Assembly: GCA_002478265.1 (NCBI GenBank)
Contig: DLNC01000009.1
Span: 3,914-67,913, forward strand
DNA: 64,000 nt
Source: Syntrophaceae bacterium UBA7520
GTDB taxonomy: Bacteria > Desulfobacterota > Syntrophia > Syntrophales > Smithellaceae
Reading direction: 5' to 3'
Part shown: in pieces, positions 16,999-25,282 of the stretch
Layout: every line of letters starts with the position of its first letter
How positions within the stretch are numbered: the first letter of the stretch is position 1
Position numbers and translations under genes: made by a program
The notes under the pieces: generated by a model
What the model was told of the DNA's origin: nothing
Databases searched by the model: none
What the model saw: the letters and a program-made list of their open reading frames with translations, nothing else

Positions 16999-18519
16999 TT
17001 ACCTGTCTTTTTTAGGCCTCTTGATGAAATTACTTTTAGCCAGAGCTTCCCTGTCACCCCCGCTCATACCGGCAATATATTTTACCAGCTTCTTGCGTGA
17101 TTCAATATCGTACTGCGTGGTGATGGCAATCTGTTCCATAATCGGCGAGCCCCCGCCGTGGTAAGCGCCGATATTGCGGATACCGCCGGTGGCCGAACAC
17201 AGAGCGTCCCCCAGAAAACGCCAGAACTGCGCCTGATCTTCCACGGATATTTTCGAACTGCGCTTGGTGTATTTAAGCAAAGCGTCTTTCGTTTCCGGGT
17301 TAACAAAATCCTTTTCATGCGGGAAAGTCGCCACAACGCCGCCGGCCAGATCGCAAAGTATTTCCGATTCATGCCAGACAGCCTCGCCGGAAAGACAGCG
17401 GCCCACATTGCAGTAAATGGAATGCGGAATGTAGGAGCCGGGACCGTAGGGAACAAATCCTTTGCCGGGCATGAAGACCTGCGGGCCACCCAGATCCGAC
17501 GCCGTGTAACCCGCGGCGTAACCAAGTTCCGTCACCATGATTATTTCCGCGAGCTTTTTGCGCACGTGCTCGGCTTTCTGAATGTTGTTGCACTCTGCCG
17601 CCAAAGCCGCTGTGCCCAGGATAACATCGCCGATGGCCGGCTTGCAGCCGGAATAGGAATGGCGATGAAACAAAGCGAATAAAAGCGCGTTGACGCCGCC
17701 GTGCTGCCATTCCCCCGCAAGAAACACTCTTTCCCACGGCACAAAACAATTTTCAAAAATCATGTATGAATCGGTAGAGCCAGGCATAAAACCGCGCGGG
17801 AAATGTTCCCTTTCGCGCAGGTTATGGATAGTCACCACCTGCTTCAAGCCGTCCCAATCACCGGGCACGGCAAAGGCGACGGCGTAATCTTTGTCCTGTT
17901 CGCGCAGCGCGCGGGTCGGAACCACCAGAACCTCATCAGCCACGGAGGCTTCCGAAATATGGACTTTACATCCCTCTACAACTATGCCGTCCTTTAATCT
18001 TTCCTTGATATGCACGTAAGCGCCGGGATTGGGCTGATCCGCCGGCCTCAGCATGCGGTCGCCTTTCACGTCCGTCTGCGCGCAGCAGCCGATCAGATCT
18101 TCTTTTTGAAAACGGGTCAGCCATTTTTTGAAATTTTCGTGATACTGCGTCGCTCCATTGTTGGCTTTATCCGCCTCAAAAGAAACATTATAAATGGCGT
18201 TGGTGGCATCTGTGCCCATGCAGCGCTGAATGCAACCGCCAACTTTTTGGCAAAGCATTCTGGTCATATCTTGCTTGTTGTGCAGGTCGATGGTGTTCTG
18301 ATGAATGTGATTGAAGCGATTGATGCGCTCGCCGGTGAGATGAGAAATCGCCGTCATCAGTTCCTGGTTTTCCGGCTTGGCTGCCTCGTCGTAAGTTGTG
18401 CCGATAGTATTGAGGCAGCGCATCTGTAACTCGTCCGTTCTGTCGATTAACTGCCCGTCGAAATATAGATTGCGTTTCATCTTGGACAGTCTGTTTATAT
18501 AATCTTGCTTTGTTCTCAT
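16999..18519 (-). CDS. 4-hydroxybutyryl-CoA dehydratase-family protein, divergent tandem copy A
   Basis: The 506-residue protein belongs to the AbfD/HpaB-fold flavoprotein family. It keeps the four [4Fe-4S] ligands in CxxxC (VGGCIQRCMG) and HxxxxxxC (FHRHSYSGCK), plus the Tyr and Lys of that second motif. It lacks other AbfD catalytic positions: the Glu of GGHEALMVFD is Asp (STDSYMIFE), the Glu of TESMHGAGSP is Gly (IGAYHGGGSP), and the Thr of AHQTG is Ser. It is thus probably an iron-sulfur flavoenzyme on a CoA or related substrate but may not dehydrate 4-hydroxybutyryl-CoA. Start ATG 18519 aligns with its neighbour copy. Most residues are identical to copy B, so the pair arose by recent tandem duplication. 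Confidence 0.85.
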   Translation of the reverse strand: MRTKQDYINRLSKMKRNLYFDGQLIDRTDELQMRCLNTIGTTYDEAAKPENQELMTAISHLTGERINRFNHIHQNTIDLHNKQDMTRMLCQKVGGCIQRCMGTDATNAIYNVSFEADKANNGATQYHENFKKWLTRFQKEDLIGCCAQTDVKGDRMLRPADQPNPGAYVHIKERLKDGIVVEGCKVHISEASVADEVLVVPTRALREQDKDYAVAFAVPGDWDGLKQVVTIHNLREREHFPRGFMPGSTDSYMIFENCFVPWERVFLAGEWQHGGVNALLFALFHRHSYSGCKPAIGDVILGTAALAAECNNIQKAEHVRKKLAEIIMVTELGYAAGYTASDLGGPQVFMPGKGFVPYGPGSYIPHSIYCNVGRCLSGEAVWHESEILCDLAGGVVATFPHEKDFVNPETKDALLKYTKRSSKISVEDQAQFWRFLGDALCSATGGIRNIGAYHGGGSPIMEQIAITTQYDIESRKKLVKYIAGMSGGDREALAKSNFIKRPKKDR

Positions 18520-18544
18520 AACGCCCCGTCCCCCTGTAATAAAC

Positions 18545-18575
18545 TTAGGGGAGGCCGTAAAAAGCCTCCCCCTAA
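18545..18575 (-). terminator. Hairpin between the two tandem abfD-like genes
   Basis: TTAGGGGAGGC (18545-18555) pairs with GCCTCCCCCTAA (18564-18575) with a single-base bulge. On the minus strand it follows copy B by 11 bases and precedes copy A. The T run after it is weak, so partial termination or RNA processing that sets the ratio of the two proteins is more likely than full termination. Confidence 0.6.
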
Positions 18576-18585
18576 AATATAACAT

Positions 18586-20097
18586 TTATTTAGTTTTTTT
18601 CTTGTCAGCCTTCGGGGCCAGCGCTTCCCTATCGCCGCCGCTCATTCCCGCAATATATCTTACCAGCTTCTTGCGGGATTCGATGTCATACTGCGTGGTA
18701 ATGGCAATCTGCTCCATAATTGGGGAGCCGCCGCCGTGGTAGTTACCCACATTGGCGATGCCGCCGGTCGCCGAACATAGCACATCTCCCAGATAGCGCC
18801 AGAACTGCGCTTGATCTTCCGCGGACATCTTCGGGTTGCGCTTTGTGTATTTCAGAAGTGCCGGGCCTACTTCCGGATGGGCGAAATCCTTTTCGTGCGG
18901 GAAAGTCGCCACGACGCCGCCGGCGATGTCGCAGAGAATTTCCGCCTCGCGCCAAACGGCTTCGCCGGAAAGACAACGGCCCACATTGCAGTAAATGGAA
19001 TGCGGAATGTAGGAGCCGGGACCGTAAGGCATAAAGCCCACGCCGGGAATGTAAACTTCCGGTTTTCCCAGATCGGACGCCGTGTAACCGGCGGCATAGC
19101 CCAGTTCGATGGTCATGATGATTTCCGCGAGCTTTTCGCGCACGTGTTCGGCCTTGTGCACATTGTTGCATTCCGCCGCTAACGCCGCCGTGCCGAGAAT
19201 AATATCGCCGATGGCGGGCTTGCAGCCGGAATAGGAATGACGATGGAAAAGCGCGAAAAGAAGCGCCAGAACGCCACCATGCTGATGTTCACCGGCCAGA
19301 AACACGCGTTCCCAGGGCACGAAACAATTTTCAAAAATCATGTAGGAGTCGGTGGAACCGGGAACAAATCCGCGTTTATAGTGTTCGCGCGGCCTCAGAT
19401 TATGAATGGTGACAACCTGTTTCAAGCCGTCCCAGTCACCGGGTACGGCAAAAGCCACCGCATAATCCTTGTCTTCCGGACGAAGCGCGCGGGTGGGCAG
19501 GACTAGCACTTCATCAGCCACGGAAGCTTCCGAAATGTGCACCTTGCAGCCTTCTACTACGATACCGTCTTTCAGTCTCTCCTTAATGCGTACATACGCG
19601 CCGGGATTGGGCTGATCCGCCGGCCTGAGCATGCGGTCGCCTTTCACGTCCGTCTGCGCGCAACAGCCGATAAGGTCTTCCTTCTGAAAACGGGTCAGCC
19701 ACTTTTTGAAATTTTCGTGATACTGCGTGGCGCCCTTGTTTTGCTTATCTGCTTCATAGGAAACATTGTAAATCGCGTTTGTTCCGTCAATACCCATGCA
19801 GCGCTGAATGCAGCCGCCAACTTTCTGGCAAAGCATTCTGGTCATGTCCTGCTTGTTGTGTAAATCTTCCGTGTTCTGATGAATGTGATTAAAGCGGTTG
19901 ATTTTCTCACCGGTAAGATGAGAGGTTGCCGTCATTAACTTTTCGTTTTCCGGTTTGGCCGCCTCGTCATAAGTCGTGCCGATGACATTGATGCAGTCCA
20001 TCTGCAGCTCGTCGGTTCTGTCGATTAACTGTCCGTCGAAGTATAAATTTCTCTTCATTTTAGACAGCCCTTTAATGTAGTCCTGCTTTGTCCTCAT
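18586..20097 (-). CDS. 4-hydroxybutyryl-CoA dehydratase-family protein, divergent tandem copy B
   Basis: The 503-residue near-twin of copy A keeps Cys96 and Cys100 (GGCIQRC), His285, Tyr289, Cys292 and Lys293 (HRHSYSGCK). As in copy A, the positions matching Glu257, Glu455, Thr190 and Ala460 of the Clostridium aminobutyricum enzyme are Asp, Gly, Ser and Gly (numbering from memory). The fold would bind FAD and a [4Fe-4S] cluster. It is the first enzyme gene after the tetR gene, with 31 bases between them, so it is probably controlled by that regulator. Automated pipelines will tend to call it 4-hydroxyphenylacetate 3-hydroxylase by fold; the cluster ligands argue against an oxygenase. Confidence 0.85.
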   Translation of the reverse strand: MRTKQDYIKGLSKMKRNLYFDGQLIDRTDELQMDCINVIGTTYDEAAKPENEKLMTATSHLTGEKINRFNHIHQNTEDLHNKQDMTRMLCQKVGGCIQRCMGIDGTNAIYNVSYEADKQNKGATQYHENFKKWLTRFQKEDLIGCCAQTDVKGDRMLRPADQPNPGAYVRIKERLKDGIVVEGCKVHISEASVADEVLVLPTRALRPEDKDYAVAFAVPGDWDGLKQVVTIHNLRPREHYKRGFVPGSTDSYMIFENCFVPWERVFLAGEHQHGGVLALLFALFHRHSYSGCKPAIGDIILGTAALAAECNNVHKAEHVREKLAEIIMTIELGYAAGYTASDLGKPEVYIPGVGFMPYGPGSYIPHSIYCNVGRCLSGEAVWREAEILCDIAGGVVATFPHEKDFAHPEVGPALLKYTKRNPKMSAEDQAQFWRYLGDVLCSATGGIANVGNYHGGGSPIMEQIAITTQYDIESRKKLVRYIAGMSGGDREALAPKADKKKTK

Positions 20098-20128
20098 AAA
20101 TTGGTACTCCTTTCTTTAATACCTTTCG

Positions 20129-20872
20129 CTAATTAATGTTTTTTTTAGCCTGGGGAATCTTTAACATTCCTTTCAGCTGTTTTTTTTCCGCAACATTTTT
20201 CCCCTCCAATAGACGCGCCATCGCCCGCGCGTCTTCATTTCTCAAATAGAGGGTGAAATGCGGCTCTTCTTTTTTCGCCCGTATCCCGTCCAGAACAATT
20301 TCAATAAACGGGTCAAGCATATCTATCAGACTTTTTTCTGTTTTCGGCCTTCCCTGCATGTGCCACTGGATGAATAAATGTTCAATGGTGCCCATCAGCA
20401 TGGAACGAATCAGATAAGCGTCCGCGTCCTTTTTAAAAGTTCCGTCCGCGATGCCTTCTCTGATACAATCCAAAAGCCGATGCGCGGAACGGCGGATTGC
20501 CGCGTGGGCCGGAGTCTCACGGAATCTCTTGTTCGACATCAGCTGCAGTAAAACCAGCGCGGAATAATGCGGGTTAGACTGGTAAAGATTAAAGTAGGAA
20601 AGCAATATCGCCCGTAGTTTTCCCTCCACGCCTTTTATGTAGGGAAGAATTTTCGATGATTCGTCGTAGGTCTGGTTGGATATTTTTTCCGGGATAGCAA
20701 AAAGCAAATCTTCCTTGGTGCCGAAATATTCGTAAATGGTCGCCTCGGAAACTCCCGCTTCTTTGCTTATTTCTGTGATCGTGGCGTTTTGAAAACCCTT
20801 TTCCGCAAAAATATGCAAAGCCGCTTCCATGATGCGGTCTTTTCTGGTTTTGGCTCGGACGGTATCGTTCAT
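20129..20872 (-). CDS. TetR/AcrR-family transcriptional regulator
   Basis: The 247-residue regulator has an N-terminal helix-turn-helix (AALHIFAEKGFQNATITEISKEAGVSEATIYEYFGTKEDLLFA, residues about 15-57) typical of TetR proteins, followed by an all-helical ligand-binding domain. FadR-like TetR repressors in anaerobes often sense acyl-CoA. ATG 20872 is preferred over the in-frame TTG at 20878. The gene is directly upstream of the tandem abfD-like pair and downstream of the crotonase and abfD-like genes, so it is well placed to govern the island. Inverted repeats lie in its own upstream region. Confidence 0.9.
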   Translation of the reverse strand: MNDTVRAKTRKDRIMEAALHIFAEKGFQNATITEISKEAGVSEATIYEYFGTKEDLLFAIPEKISNQTYDESSKILPYIKGVEGKLRAILLSYFNLYQSNPHYSALVLLQLMSNKRFRETPAHAAIRRSAHRLLDCIREGIADGTFKKDADAYLIRSMLMGTIEHLFIQWHMQGRPKTEKSLIDMLDPFIEIVLDGIRAKKEEPHFTLYLRNEDARAMARLLEGKNVAEKKQLKGMLKIPQAKKNIN

Positions 20873-20944
20873 TAGCAAGGACGTCCTTCGGCGTCTTTGC
20901 TAACTTATGACATTATAGTGAGACTGTCAAGTTTTATTTTATTT

Positions 20945-20982
20945 CATAGTATGACTATGATAATTTTGCTATAATCATAGTC
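20945..20982. promoter_or_regulatory. Nested inverted repeats upstream of tetR, candidate operator
   Basis: GACTATGAT (20953-20961) and ATCATAGTC (20974-20982) form a 9-base inverted repeat with a 12-base spacer. CATAGT (20945-20950) pairs with ACTATG (20954-20959) in the same block. Three copies of the CATAGT/ACTATG half-site within 38 bases, 73 bases before the tetR start, suggest TetR autoregulation. Confidence 0.55.
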
Positions 20983-21041
20983 ACATTTTTAAGAGAAGAA
21001 GCCTTGGCCTGACCATATAATGCAGTAAAATTAATTACTTA

Positions 21042-21809
21042 TTATTTCTTTTTCATTGTTTTGAGCTTTTCCTGCAGTGCATCGATCCGCTGATGGTTAT
21101 CCTCAGAACCGATGTAGCTTCTAAAGAGCCATTCCTGCAGGCGCATCGCTCCGTCCAGATCCTCATTGATAATTTTATTGGCCAGTTGCTTGGTTTCCTT
21201 GAGGCATCCCCGGTCGTAGGCGGCCATCTCACGGGCAATGGCTGTGACCGATTCCAAAAGTTTCCCTTCAGGAAAAACACGGCTTACATAGCCCATTTTT
21301 TCCGCTTCATATGCGTCGTAGATTCTACCGGTGAGGGCTACTTCCTTAGCGCGTCCGAAACCGATAATGCGCCACAGCGGATCCATAATCGGGGTAAGCG
21401 ATAAAACAATTTCTCGTTGGCCAAATTTAGCGCGCTCGGAGGCGTAACGGATATCGCACATCATGGTGAGGTCAAATCCGCCGGCAATCGCCGGGCCACC
21501 CACGGCGCAGATAACCGGCTGCGGGCAAAATAAAATAGCGCGGTAAGCGCGATGGAAAAGCGCCGTATACGCCTCGTTGGAAACCTTCTGTAGTTTTCTT
21601 ATTTCATTGAGGTCGAATCCAGCGGAAAAATATCTTTCACCGCCGGTGAACAAAATCACGTGCACGTCATCTCTTTCTCCCAGTTCGACAAACAATTTTT
21701 CAATTTCTTCCAAAACATCCGGCGCCAAAGCGTTTCCCTTGTCCGGCCTATTGATGGTAACCGTGGCTACTTTTTCCTGCACGTCAAGCAACAGATATTT
21801 CCAGTTCAT
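21042..21809 (-). CDS. Enoyl-CoA hydratase/isomerase family protein (crotonase fold)
   Basis: The 255-residue protein has the crotonase oxyanion-hole segments (YFSAGFDLNEI and AVGGPAIAGGFDLTMMCDIRYA). At the two catalytic positions of enoyl-CoA hydratase, the first Glu is Asp (GGFDL) and the second Glu is kept (FGQREIVL). It could hydrate a double bond or isomerise it; the family is too broad to decide. It lies 24 bases after an abfD-like gene on the same strand, fitting a route from 4-hydroxyacyl-CoA through crotonyl-CoA-like intermediates to 3-hydroxyacyl-CoA. Confidence 0.88.
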   Translation of the reverse strand: MNWKYLLLDVQEKVATVTINRPDKGNALAPDVLEEIEKLFVELGERDDVHVILFTGGERYFSAGFDLNEIRKLQKVSNEAYTALFHRAYRAILFCPQPVICAVGGPAIAGGFDLTMMCDIRYASERAKFGQREIVLSLTPIMDPLWRIIGFGRAKEVALTGRIYDAYEAEKMGYVSRVFPEGKLLESVTAIAREMAAYDRGCLKETKQLANKIINEDLDGAMRLQEWLFRSYIGSEDNHQRIDALQEKLKTMKKK

Positions 21810-21833
21810 TTTTCCCCCGTTGTGTTTTTTATA

Positions 21834-23270
21834 TTATTCGACCTTCGCCAGCTTTTTGGCCATTTCCATTTTCCCCGGCAAATTGCCCAAACGCTGATAC
21901 ATGATCCTCTGGCTCTGTGGCGAGCCGGCGCCGTGCATGCTCTCGATCAGGCAGGTGCCGCCGGTCATGTTTTCGATAAGCCTTAAAACCTTCATTCTGG
22001 TCTCCGTGGAAACGCCTTTAATGCCGGCCAGATATTTTCTGACGTATTTGCCGATTTTCTCGCTTCTTAAATCCTTGTCAAAAGGCAACGTGGCCATAAT
22101 GCCTCCCGCGATATCATGCGCCAGGCGGGATATTTCATAAATGTTTCTGGTTATATTATGTTTGGCGCAATTGGCCAAAAGCGGGTCGGGGTAATAGGCG
22201 CCGCTTTTGGTTTTTGCGCCCATTGCCGAGCAGGCTACTGACGCTGCATAGACGGTTTCCGCCAAGTGCGTCATCTCCGTGAGCTTGTCTTTGATATGCG
22301 AACCGCCCAAAGTTCCCTGATACTGCGCGGCCAGCGCCGTCGCGCCGATAATAATATCGGAAAGTCCGCCCTTACAGCCGCCGTAGTTCTGGCGGTGCAG
22401 CGTGGCAAATCTTTCGACCAGAATGCCGGTGAATCCTATTTCGCCGCACATAAAAACACGTTCCCAGGGAACAAAAATATCCTCAAAAACAACCAGCGCC
22501 TCGCCACCCACGACGCCGAAATCCTTGTTTCCGGCGTCAATACCCTCTTCAAATTTCCTTTCTTCGTTTGTCTGGCGGCCAAAAATTAGCGTAACGCCTG
22601 GCGCGTTGAGCGGAATCGCGGCCGCCACGGCGTAATCCTCGTCTCCCTTGGTCATGGTCTGCGTGGGCAGGATAAGAATCTCGTGGCTGTTAACCGCGCC
22701 GGTCTGATGGGCTTTCGCGCCGCGCACGACGATACCGTCTTTTCTTTTTTCCACCACGCGCGTAAAAAGATCAGGATCTTCCTGTTCATGGGGCCTTTTG
22801 GAGCGGTCTCCTTTGGGGTCGGTCATGCCTCCCGCGACGATGATGTTTTCTTCCTGAATCATTTTCAGGTATTCATTAAAACGCTGGAAATAATTTGTCC
22901 CGTGGGCCTCATCGATGTCATATGTGGTCATATATAAGGCGTTGAGCGCGTCGAAGCCGACACAGCGCTGAAAACAGCTGCCCGTCTCATGGGAAATCAG
23001 CCGCAACATCTGTACTTTTTTGATGAGGTCATCGACGGATTGATGAATATGCGTGAAGCGGTTAATTTTTTTGCCGGTCAGATGGCTGGTCGCCGTCATC
23101 AGATCTTCATGCTCCGGCAGCAGGGCAAGCTCATATGTTTTGGCCGCCGCGTTGATGTGCGGAATAAGAGCCGGGTGGGTGGTGACATCCTCAACGTGTT
23201 CACCGTTATAAAAAACGTTGAGCTTCTGTTTCTTCAGGCTCTGCACATAATCTTCTTTTGTCTTAATCAT
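21834..23270 (-). CDS. 4-hydroxybutyryl-CoA dehydratase-like protein, copy C
   Basis: The 478-residue protein keeps the full AbfD catalytic set: Cys99 and Cys103 (GSCFQRCVG), His, Tyr, Cys and Lys in LHRQNYGGCK, Glu in GGEALVVFED, Thr in AHQTGAVN, and Glu in IESMHGAGSP. The family reaction is removal of water from 4-hydroxybutyryl-CoA to crotonyl-CoA with FAD and [4Fe-4S], by way of a radical, and also vinylacetyl-CoA isomerisation. It is clearly related to, but distinct from, the true abfD downstream at 23668, so a different chain length or branched 4-hydroxyacyl-CoA is possible. It is followed by the crotonase gene. Confidence 0.88.
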   Translation of the reverse strand: MIKTKEDYVQSLKKQKLNVFYNGEHVEDVTTHPALIPHINAAAKTYELALLPEHEDLMTATSHLTGKKINRFTHIHQSVDDLIKKVQMLRLISHETGSCFQRCVGFDALNALYMTTYDIDEAHGTNYFQRFNEYLKMIQEENIIVAGGMTDPKGDRSKRPHEQEDPDLFTRVVEKRKDGIVVRGAKAHQTGAVNSHEILILPTQTMTKGDEDYAVAAAIPLNAPGVTLIFGRQTNEERKFEEGIDAGNKDFGVVGGEALVVFEDIFVPWERVFMCGEIGFTGILVERFATLHRQNYGGCKGGLSDIIIGATALAAQYQGTLGGSHIKDKLTEMTHLAETVYAASVACSAMGAKTKSGAYYPDPLLANCAKHNITRNIYEISRLAHDIAGGIMATLPFDKDLRSEKIGKYVRKYLAGIKGVSTETRMKVLRLIENMTGGTCLIESMHGAGSPQSQRIMYQRLGNLPGKMEMAKKLAKVE

Positions 23271-23341
23271 TTTTTTCTCCCGAAAAAATAAAGAAAGATA
23301 AAAAAAGGGGGCAAAATATTTATACGCTAAACCTTGATTAG

Positions 23342-23644
23342 TTAACCGATAATTTTACCCGAAACGATTTTTGCTATTTTTTCTTCCGGAAATTCATCCA
23401 AGTCCACGGATTTACCAGCGACAACAATCCAGCGCTCTGCCATATTCCTTATCCGCGGTTTATCCACGCATGCAGCCGCGCACCCGCAGATTATAACGCC
23501 CGTATTCCAGGGCGCGGAGTGTTCATCAGATGCTACGATATAATCCGCGGGTAATATTTTTTTTATCGCATCAACTATACCGACACGGTTGATGGCGGAA
23601 TTACAGCCGCCGCAATATTTGAAGCCGATTAATTTTTTTTCCAT
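23342..23644 (-). CDS. Small CGGC cysteine-motif protein between two abfD genes
   Basis: The roughly 100-residue protein has an N-terminal FKYCGGCNSAINRVG motif and a later GVIICGCAAACVDKP motif, each with closely spaced cysteines. There is no signal peptide or membrane helix. I recognise the CGGC-type pattern as a small uncharacterised family in anaerobes but know no function. Two cysteine pairs could bind a metal or cluster, or carry sulfur or electrons. ATG 23644 is 23 bases after the abfD stop; a GTG at 23671 overlapping that stop is also in frame. It is co-directional with, and likely co-transcribed with, abfD, suggesting service to the iron-sulfur flavoenzymes. Confidence 0.65.
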   Translation of the reverse strand: MEKKLIGFKYCGGCNSAINRVGIVDAIKKILPADYIVASDEHSAPWNTGVIICGCAAACVDKPRIRNMAERWIVVAGKSVDLDEFPEEKIAKIVSGKIIG

Positions 23645-23667
23645 TTCCGGCCCGAAAGTGTCCGCAA

Positions 23668-25119
23668 TCACTCCTTGATTCCGGCAATCTCCTTGGCCAG
23701 TTGTTTTTTCTGCTCCAAATTGCCCTGCCGCGAAATCATAATGCGCTGCGCCTGAGGCGAACCGGCGCCGTGCATGGATTCCGTGCGATAGCCGACCGCC
23801 GCCGTGCCCAACGTGATATTTTCCACCAACCGCATGATCCGGCAACGGTTCTCCGTCGGCACGCCATTAACGCCCTTAAAATACTTATCGACAATTTTGC
23901 CGATTTCCGGATGACGCAAATCTTTTTCCGAGGGCATGGTAACCATCAGGCCGCCGGCAATATCTTCGGCAAGACGCGCTATCTCATAGGGGAATCTGGT
24001 AACATTCTGCTTGCAGACATTGGCTAAAAGCAGGTCAATTAAATATGTACCCGAAGCCGTCTTATGACCCTGCGCCGAGCAAGCGATGCCGCAGGAAAAA
24101 AGAGTTTCATTGAGGTGAATCATTTCAATCAGTTTATCTTTAACATGCGAAGCTTTGGCCGCGCCGTTGTAATCGGCCGCCAGCGCCGCGGCACCAATCA
24201 AAACATCACCAACGCCCACTTTGCAGCCGCCGTAGCTCTGACGGTGATAACCGGCAAAACGCTCCACGAGCATGCCGCTGAACTCCGTTTCGCCGCACAT
24301 AAACACATTTTCCCAGGGCACAAAAACATTGTCAAAAACCATCAGCGCCTCATGCCCGCCGAACTGGTGGTTTCCCACGTCTATTTGTCCGCCTTCGAGC
24401 TTGCGCGTGTCACAGGATTGTCGTCCGTAAATATAGGTAATGCCTTCCGCGTCCGCCGGGCAGGCGAAAGAGATAGCGTAATCGGCGTCCTCCTTGCCCA
24501 TTGATACCGTGGGCATAACCAGAATCCAGTGTGAATTTATCGCGCCGGTCTGATGGGCCTTGGCGCCGCGCACCACGATGCCGTCTTTTCTTTTTTCCAC
24601 CACATGCGTGTACAGATCGGGATCAGCCTGCTTGCTGGGTGATACGCCCCGGTCGCCCTTGGGATCGGTCATCGCGCCGTCCACGGTAAAATCATTTTCC
24701 TGCACCATCTTCAGAAACTTTCTAAAGCGTTCATGATATTTGGTGCCGAGCTTCTGATCCATTTCACAGGTGACGCTGTCCACCGCGTTCATCGCGTCCA
24801 TGCCGACGCAGCGCTGAAAGCAAGAGGCGGTTTTCTGCCCCAAAAGCCGCTGCATCTTTACTTTTTTCACCAGGTCTTCCGTGCTTTGATGCAAATGACA
24901 GAAACGGTTGACCTTTTTCCCATCCAGGTTTGACTTGGCGGTCATCAGATCTTCATGCGCCGGATCGTGTGCCAACTCATAAGTCATTTTTACGGAATTC
25001 ATCGAAGGCCTGATTATGGGGTGATCCACGGGATTATCCACCTTTTCGCCCATTAAATAGACCTTGAATTTCATTTTGCGCAAACTATCTTCGTATTGTT
25101 TGCCGGTCATTAACGCCAT
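23668..25119 (-). CDS. abfD: 4-hydroxybutyryl-CoA dehydratase/vinylacetyl-CoA delta-isomerase
   Basis: The 483-residue protein is very close to the Clostridium aminobutyricum enzyme. It shares long blocks such as VKMQRLLGQKTASCFQRCVG, DGAMTDPKGDRG, AGYHRQSYGGCKVGVGDV and YRTESMHGAGSPQAQRIM. The cluster ligands are Cys100, Cys104, His292 and Cys299; Tyr296, Lys300, Glu257 and Glu447 are also kept. It converts 4-hydroxybutyryl-CoA to crotonyl-CoA. AGGAGG lies before ATG 25119. It is the first gene of the minus-strand island, and the CGGC protein and copy C follow. The enzyme is oxygen-sensitive, in line with an anaerobic host. Confidence 0.95.
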   Translation of the reverse strand: MALMTGKQYEDSLRKMKFKVYLMGEKVDNPVDHPIIRPSMNSVKMTYELAHDPAHEDLMTAKSNLDGKKVNRFCHLHQSTEDLVKKVKMQRLLGQKTASCFQRCVGMDAMNAVDSVTCEMDQKLGTKYHERFRKFLKMVQENDFTVDGAMTDPKGDRGVSPSKQADPDLYTHVVEKRKDGIVVRGAKAHQTGAINSHWILVMPTVSMGKEDADYAISFACPADAEGITYIYGRQSCDTRKLEGGQIDVGNHQFGGHEALMVFDNVFVPWENVFMCGETEFSGMLVERFAGYHRQSYGGCKVGVGDVLIGAAALAADYNGAAKASHVKDKLIEMIHLNETLFSCGIACSAQGHKTASGTYLIDLLLANVCKQNVTRFPYEIARLAEDIAGGLMVTMPSEKDLRHPEIGKIVDKYFKGVNGVPTENRCRIMRLVENITLGTAAVGYRTESMHGAGSPQAQRIMISRQGNLEQKKQLAKEIAGIKE

Positions 25120-25175
25120 TACTTATCGCCTCCTCAAGTATGTGTATTATCAATATTTTAGACAAAAAACTAAAC

Positions 25176-25198
25176 TTGCGCACACAAATCGCGCGCAA
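25176..25198. promoter_or_regulatory. Inverted repeat upstream of abfD
   Basis: TTGCGC (25176-25181) and GCGCAA (25193-25198) are separated by 11 bases, 57 bases upstream of the abfD start. This is a plausible regulator site in the abfD promoter region, but no clear -35/-10 pair is visible and the arms are short. It does not resemble the repeats in front of tetR. Confidence 0.3.
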
Positions 25199-25282
25199 AG
25201 AAAACTTGCTATTGGTTCTAGTCTAGGCACGAAAGAAAAAATTGTCAAATTTTTGCCCGAGCAGTAGGGGAGTTTGCCGCCG

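Noticed and set aside
16999..20097. Tandem abfD-like genes as 4-hydroxyphenylacetate 3-hydroxylases
   Set aside because: They keep the CxxxC and HxxxxxxC iron-sulfur ligands that oxygenases of the same fold lack, and the host appears anaerobic.
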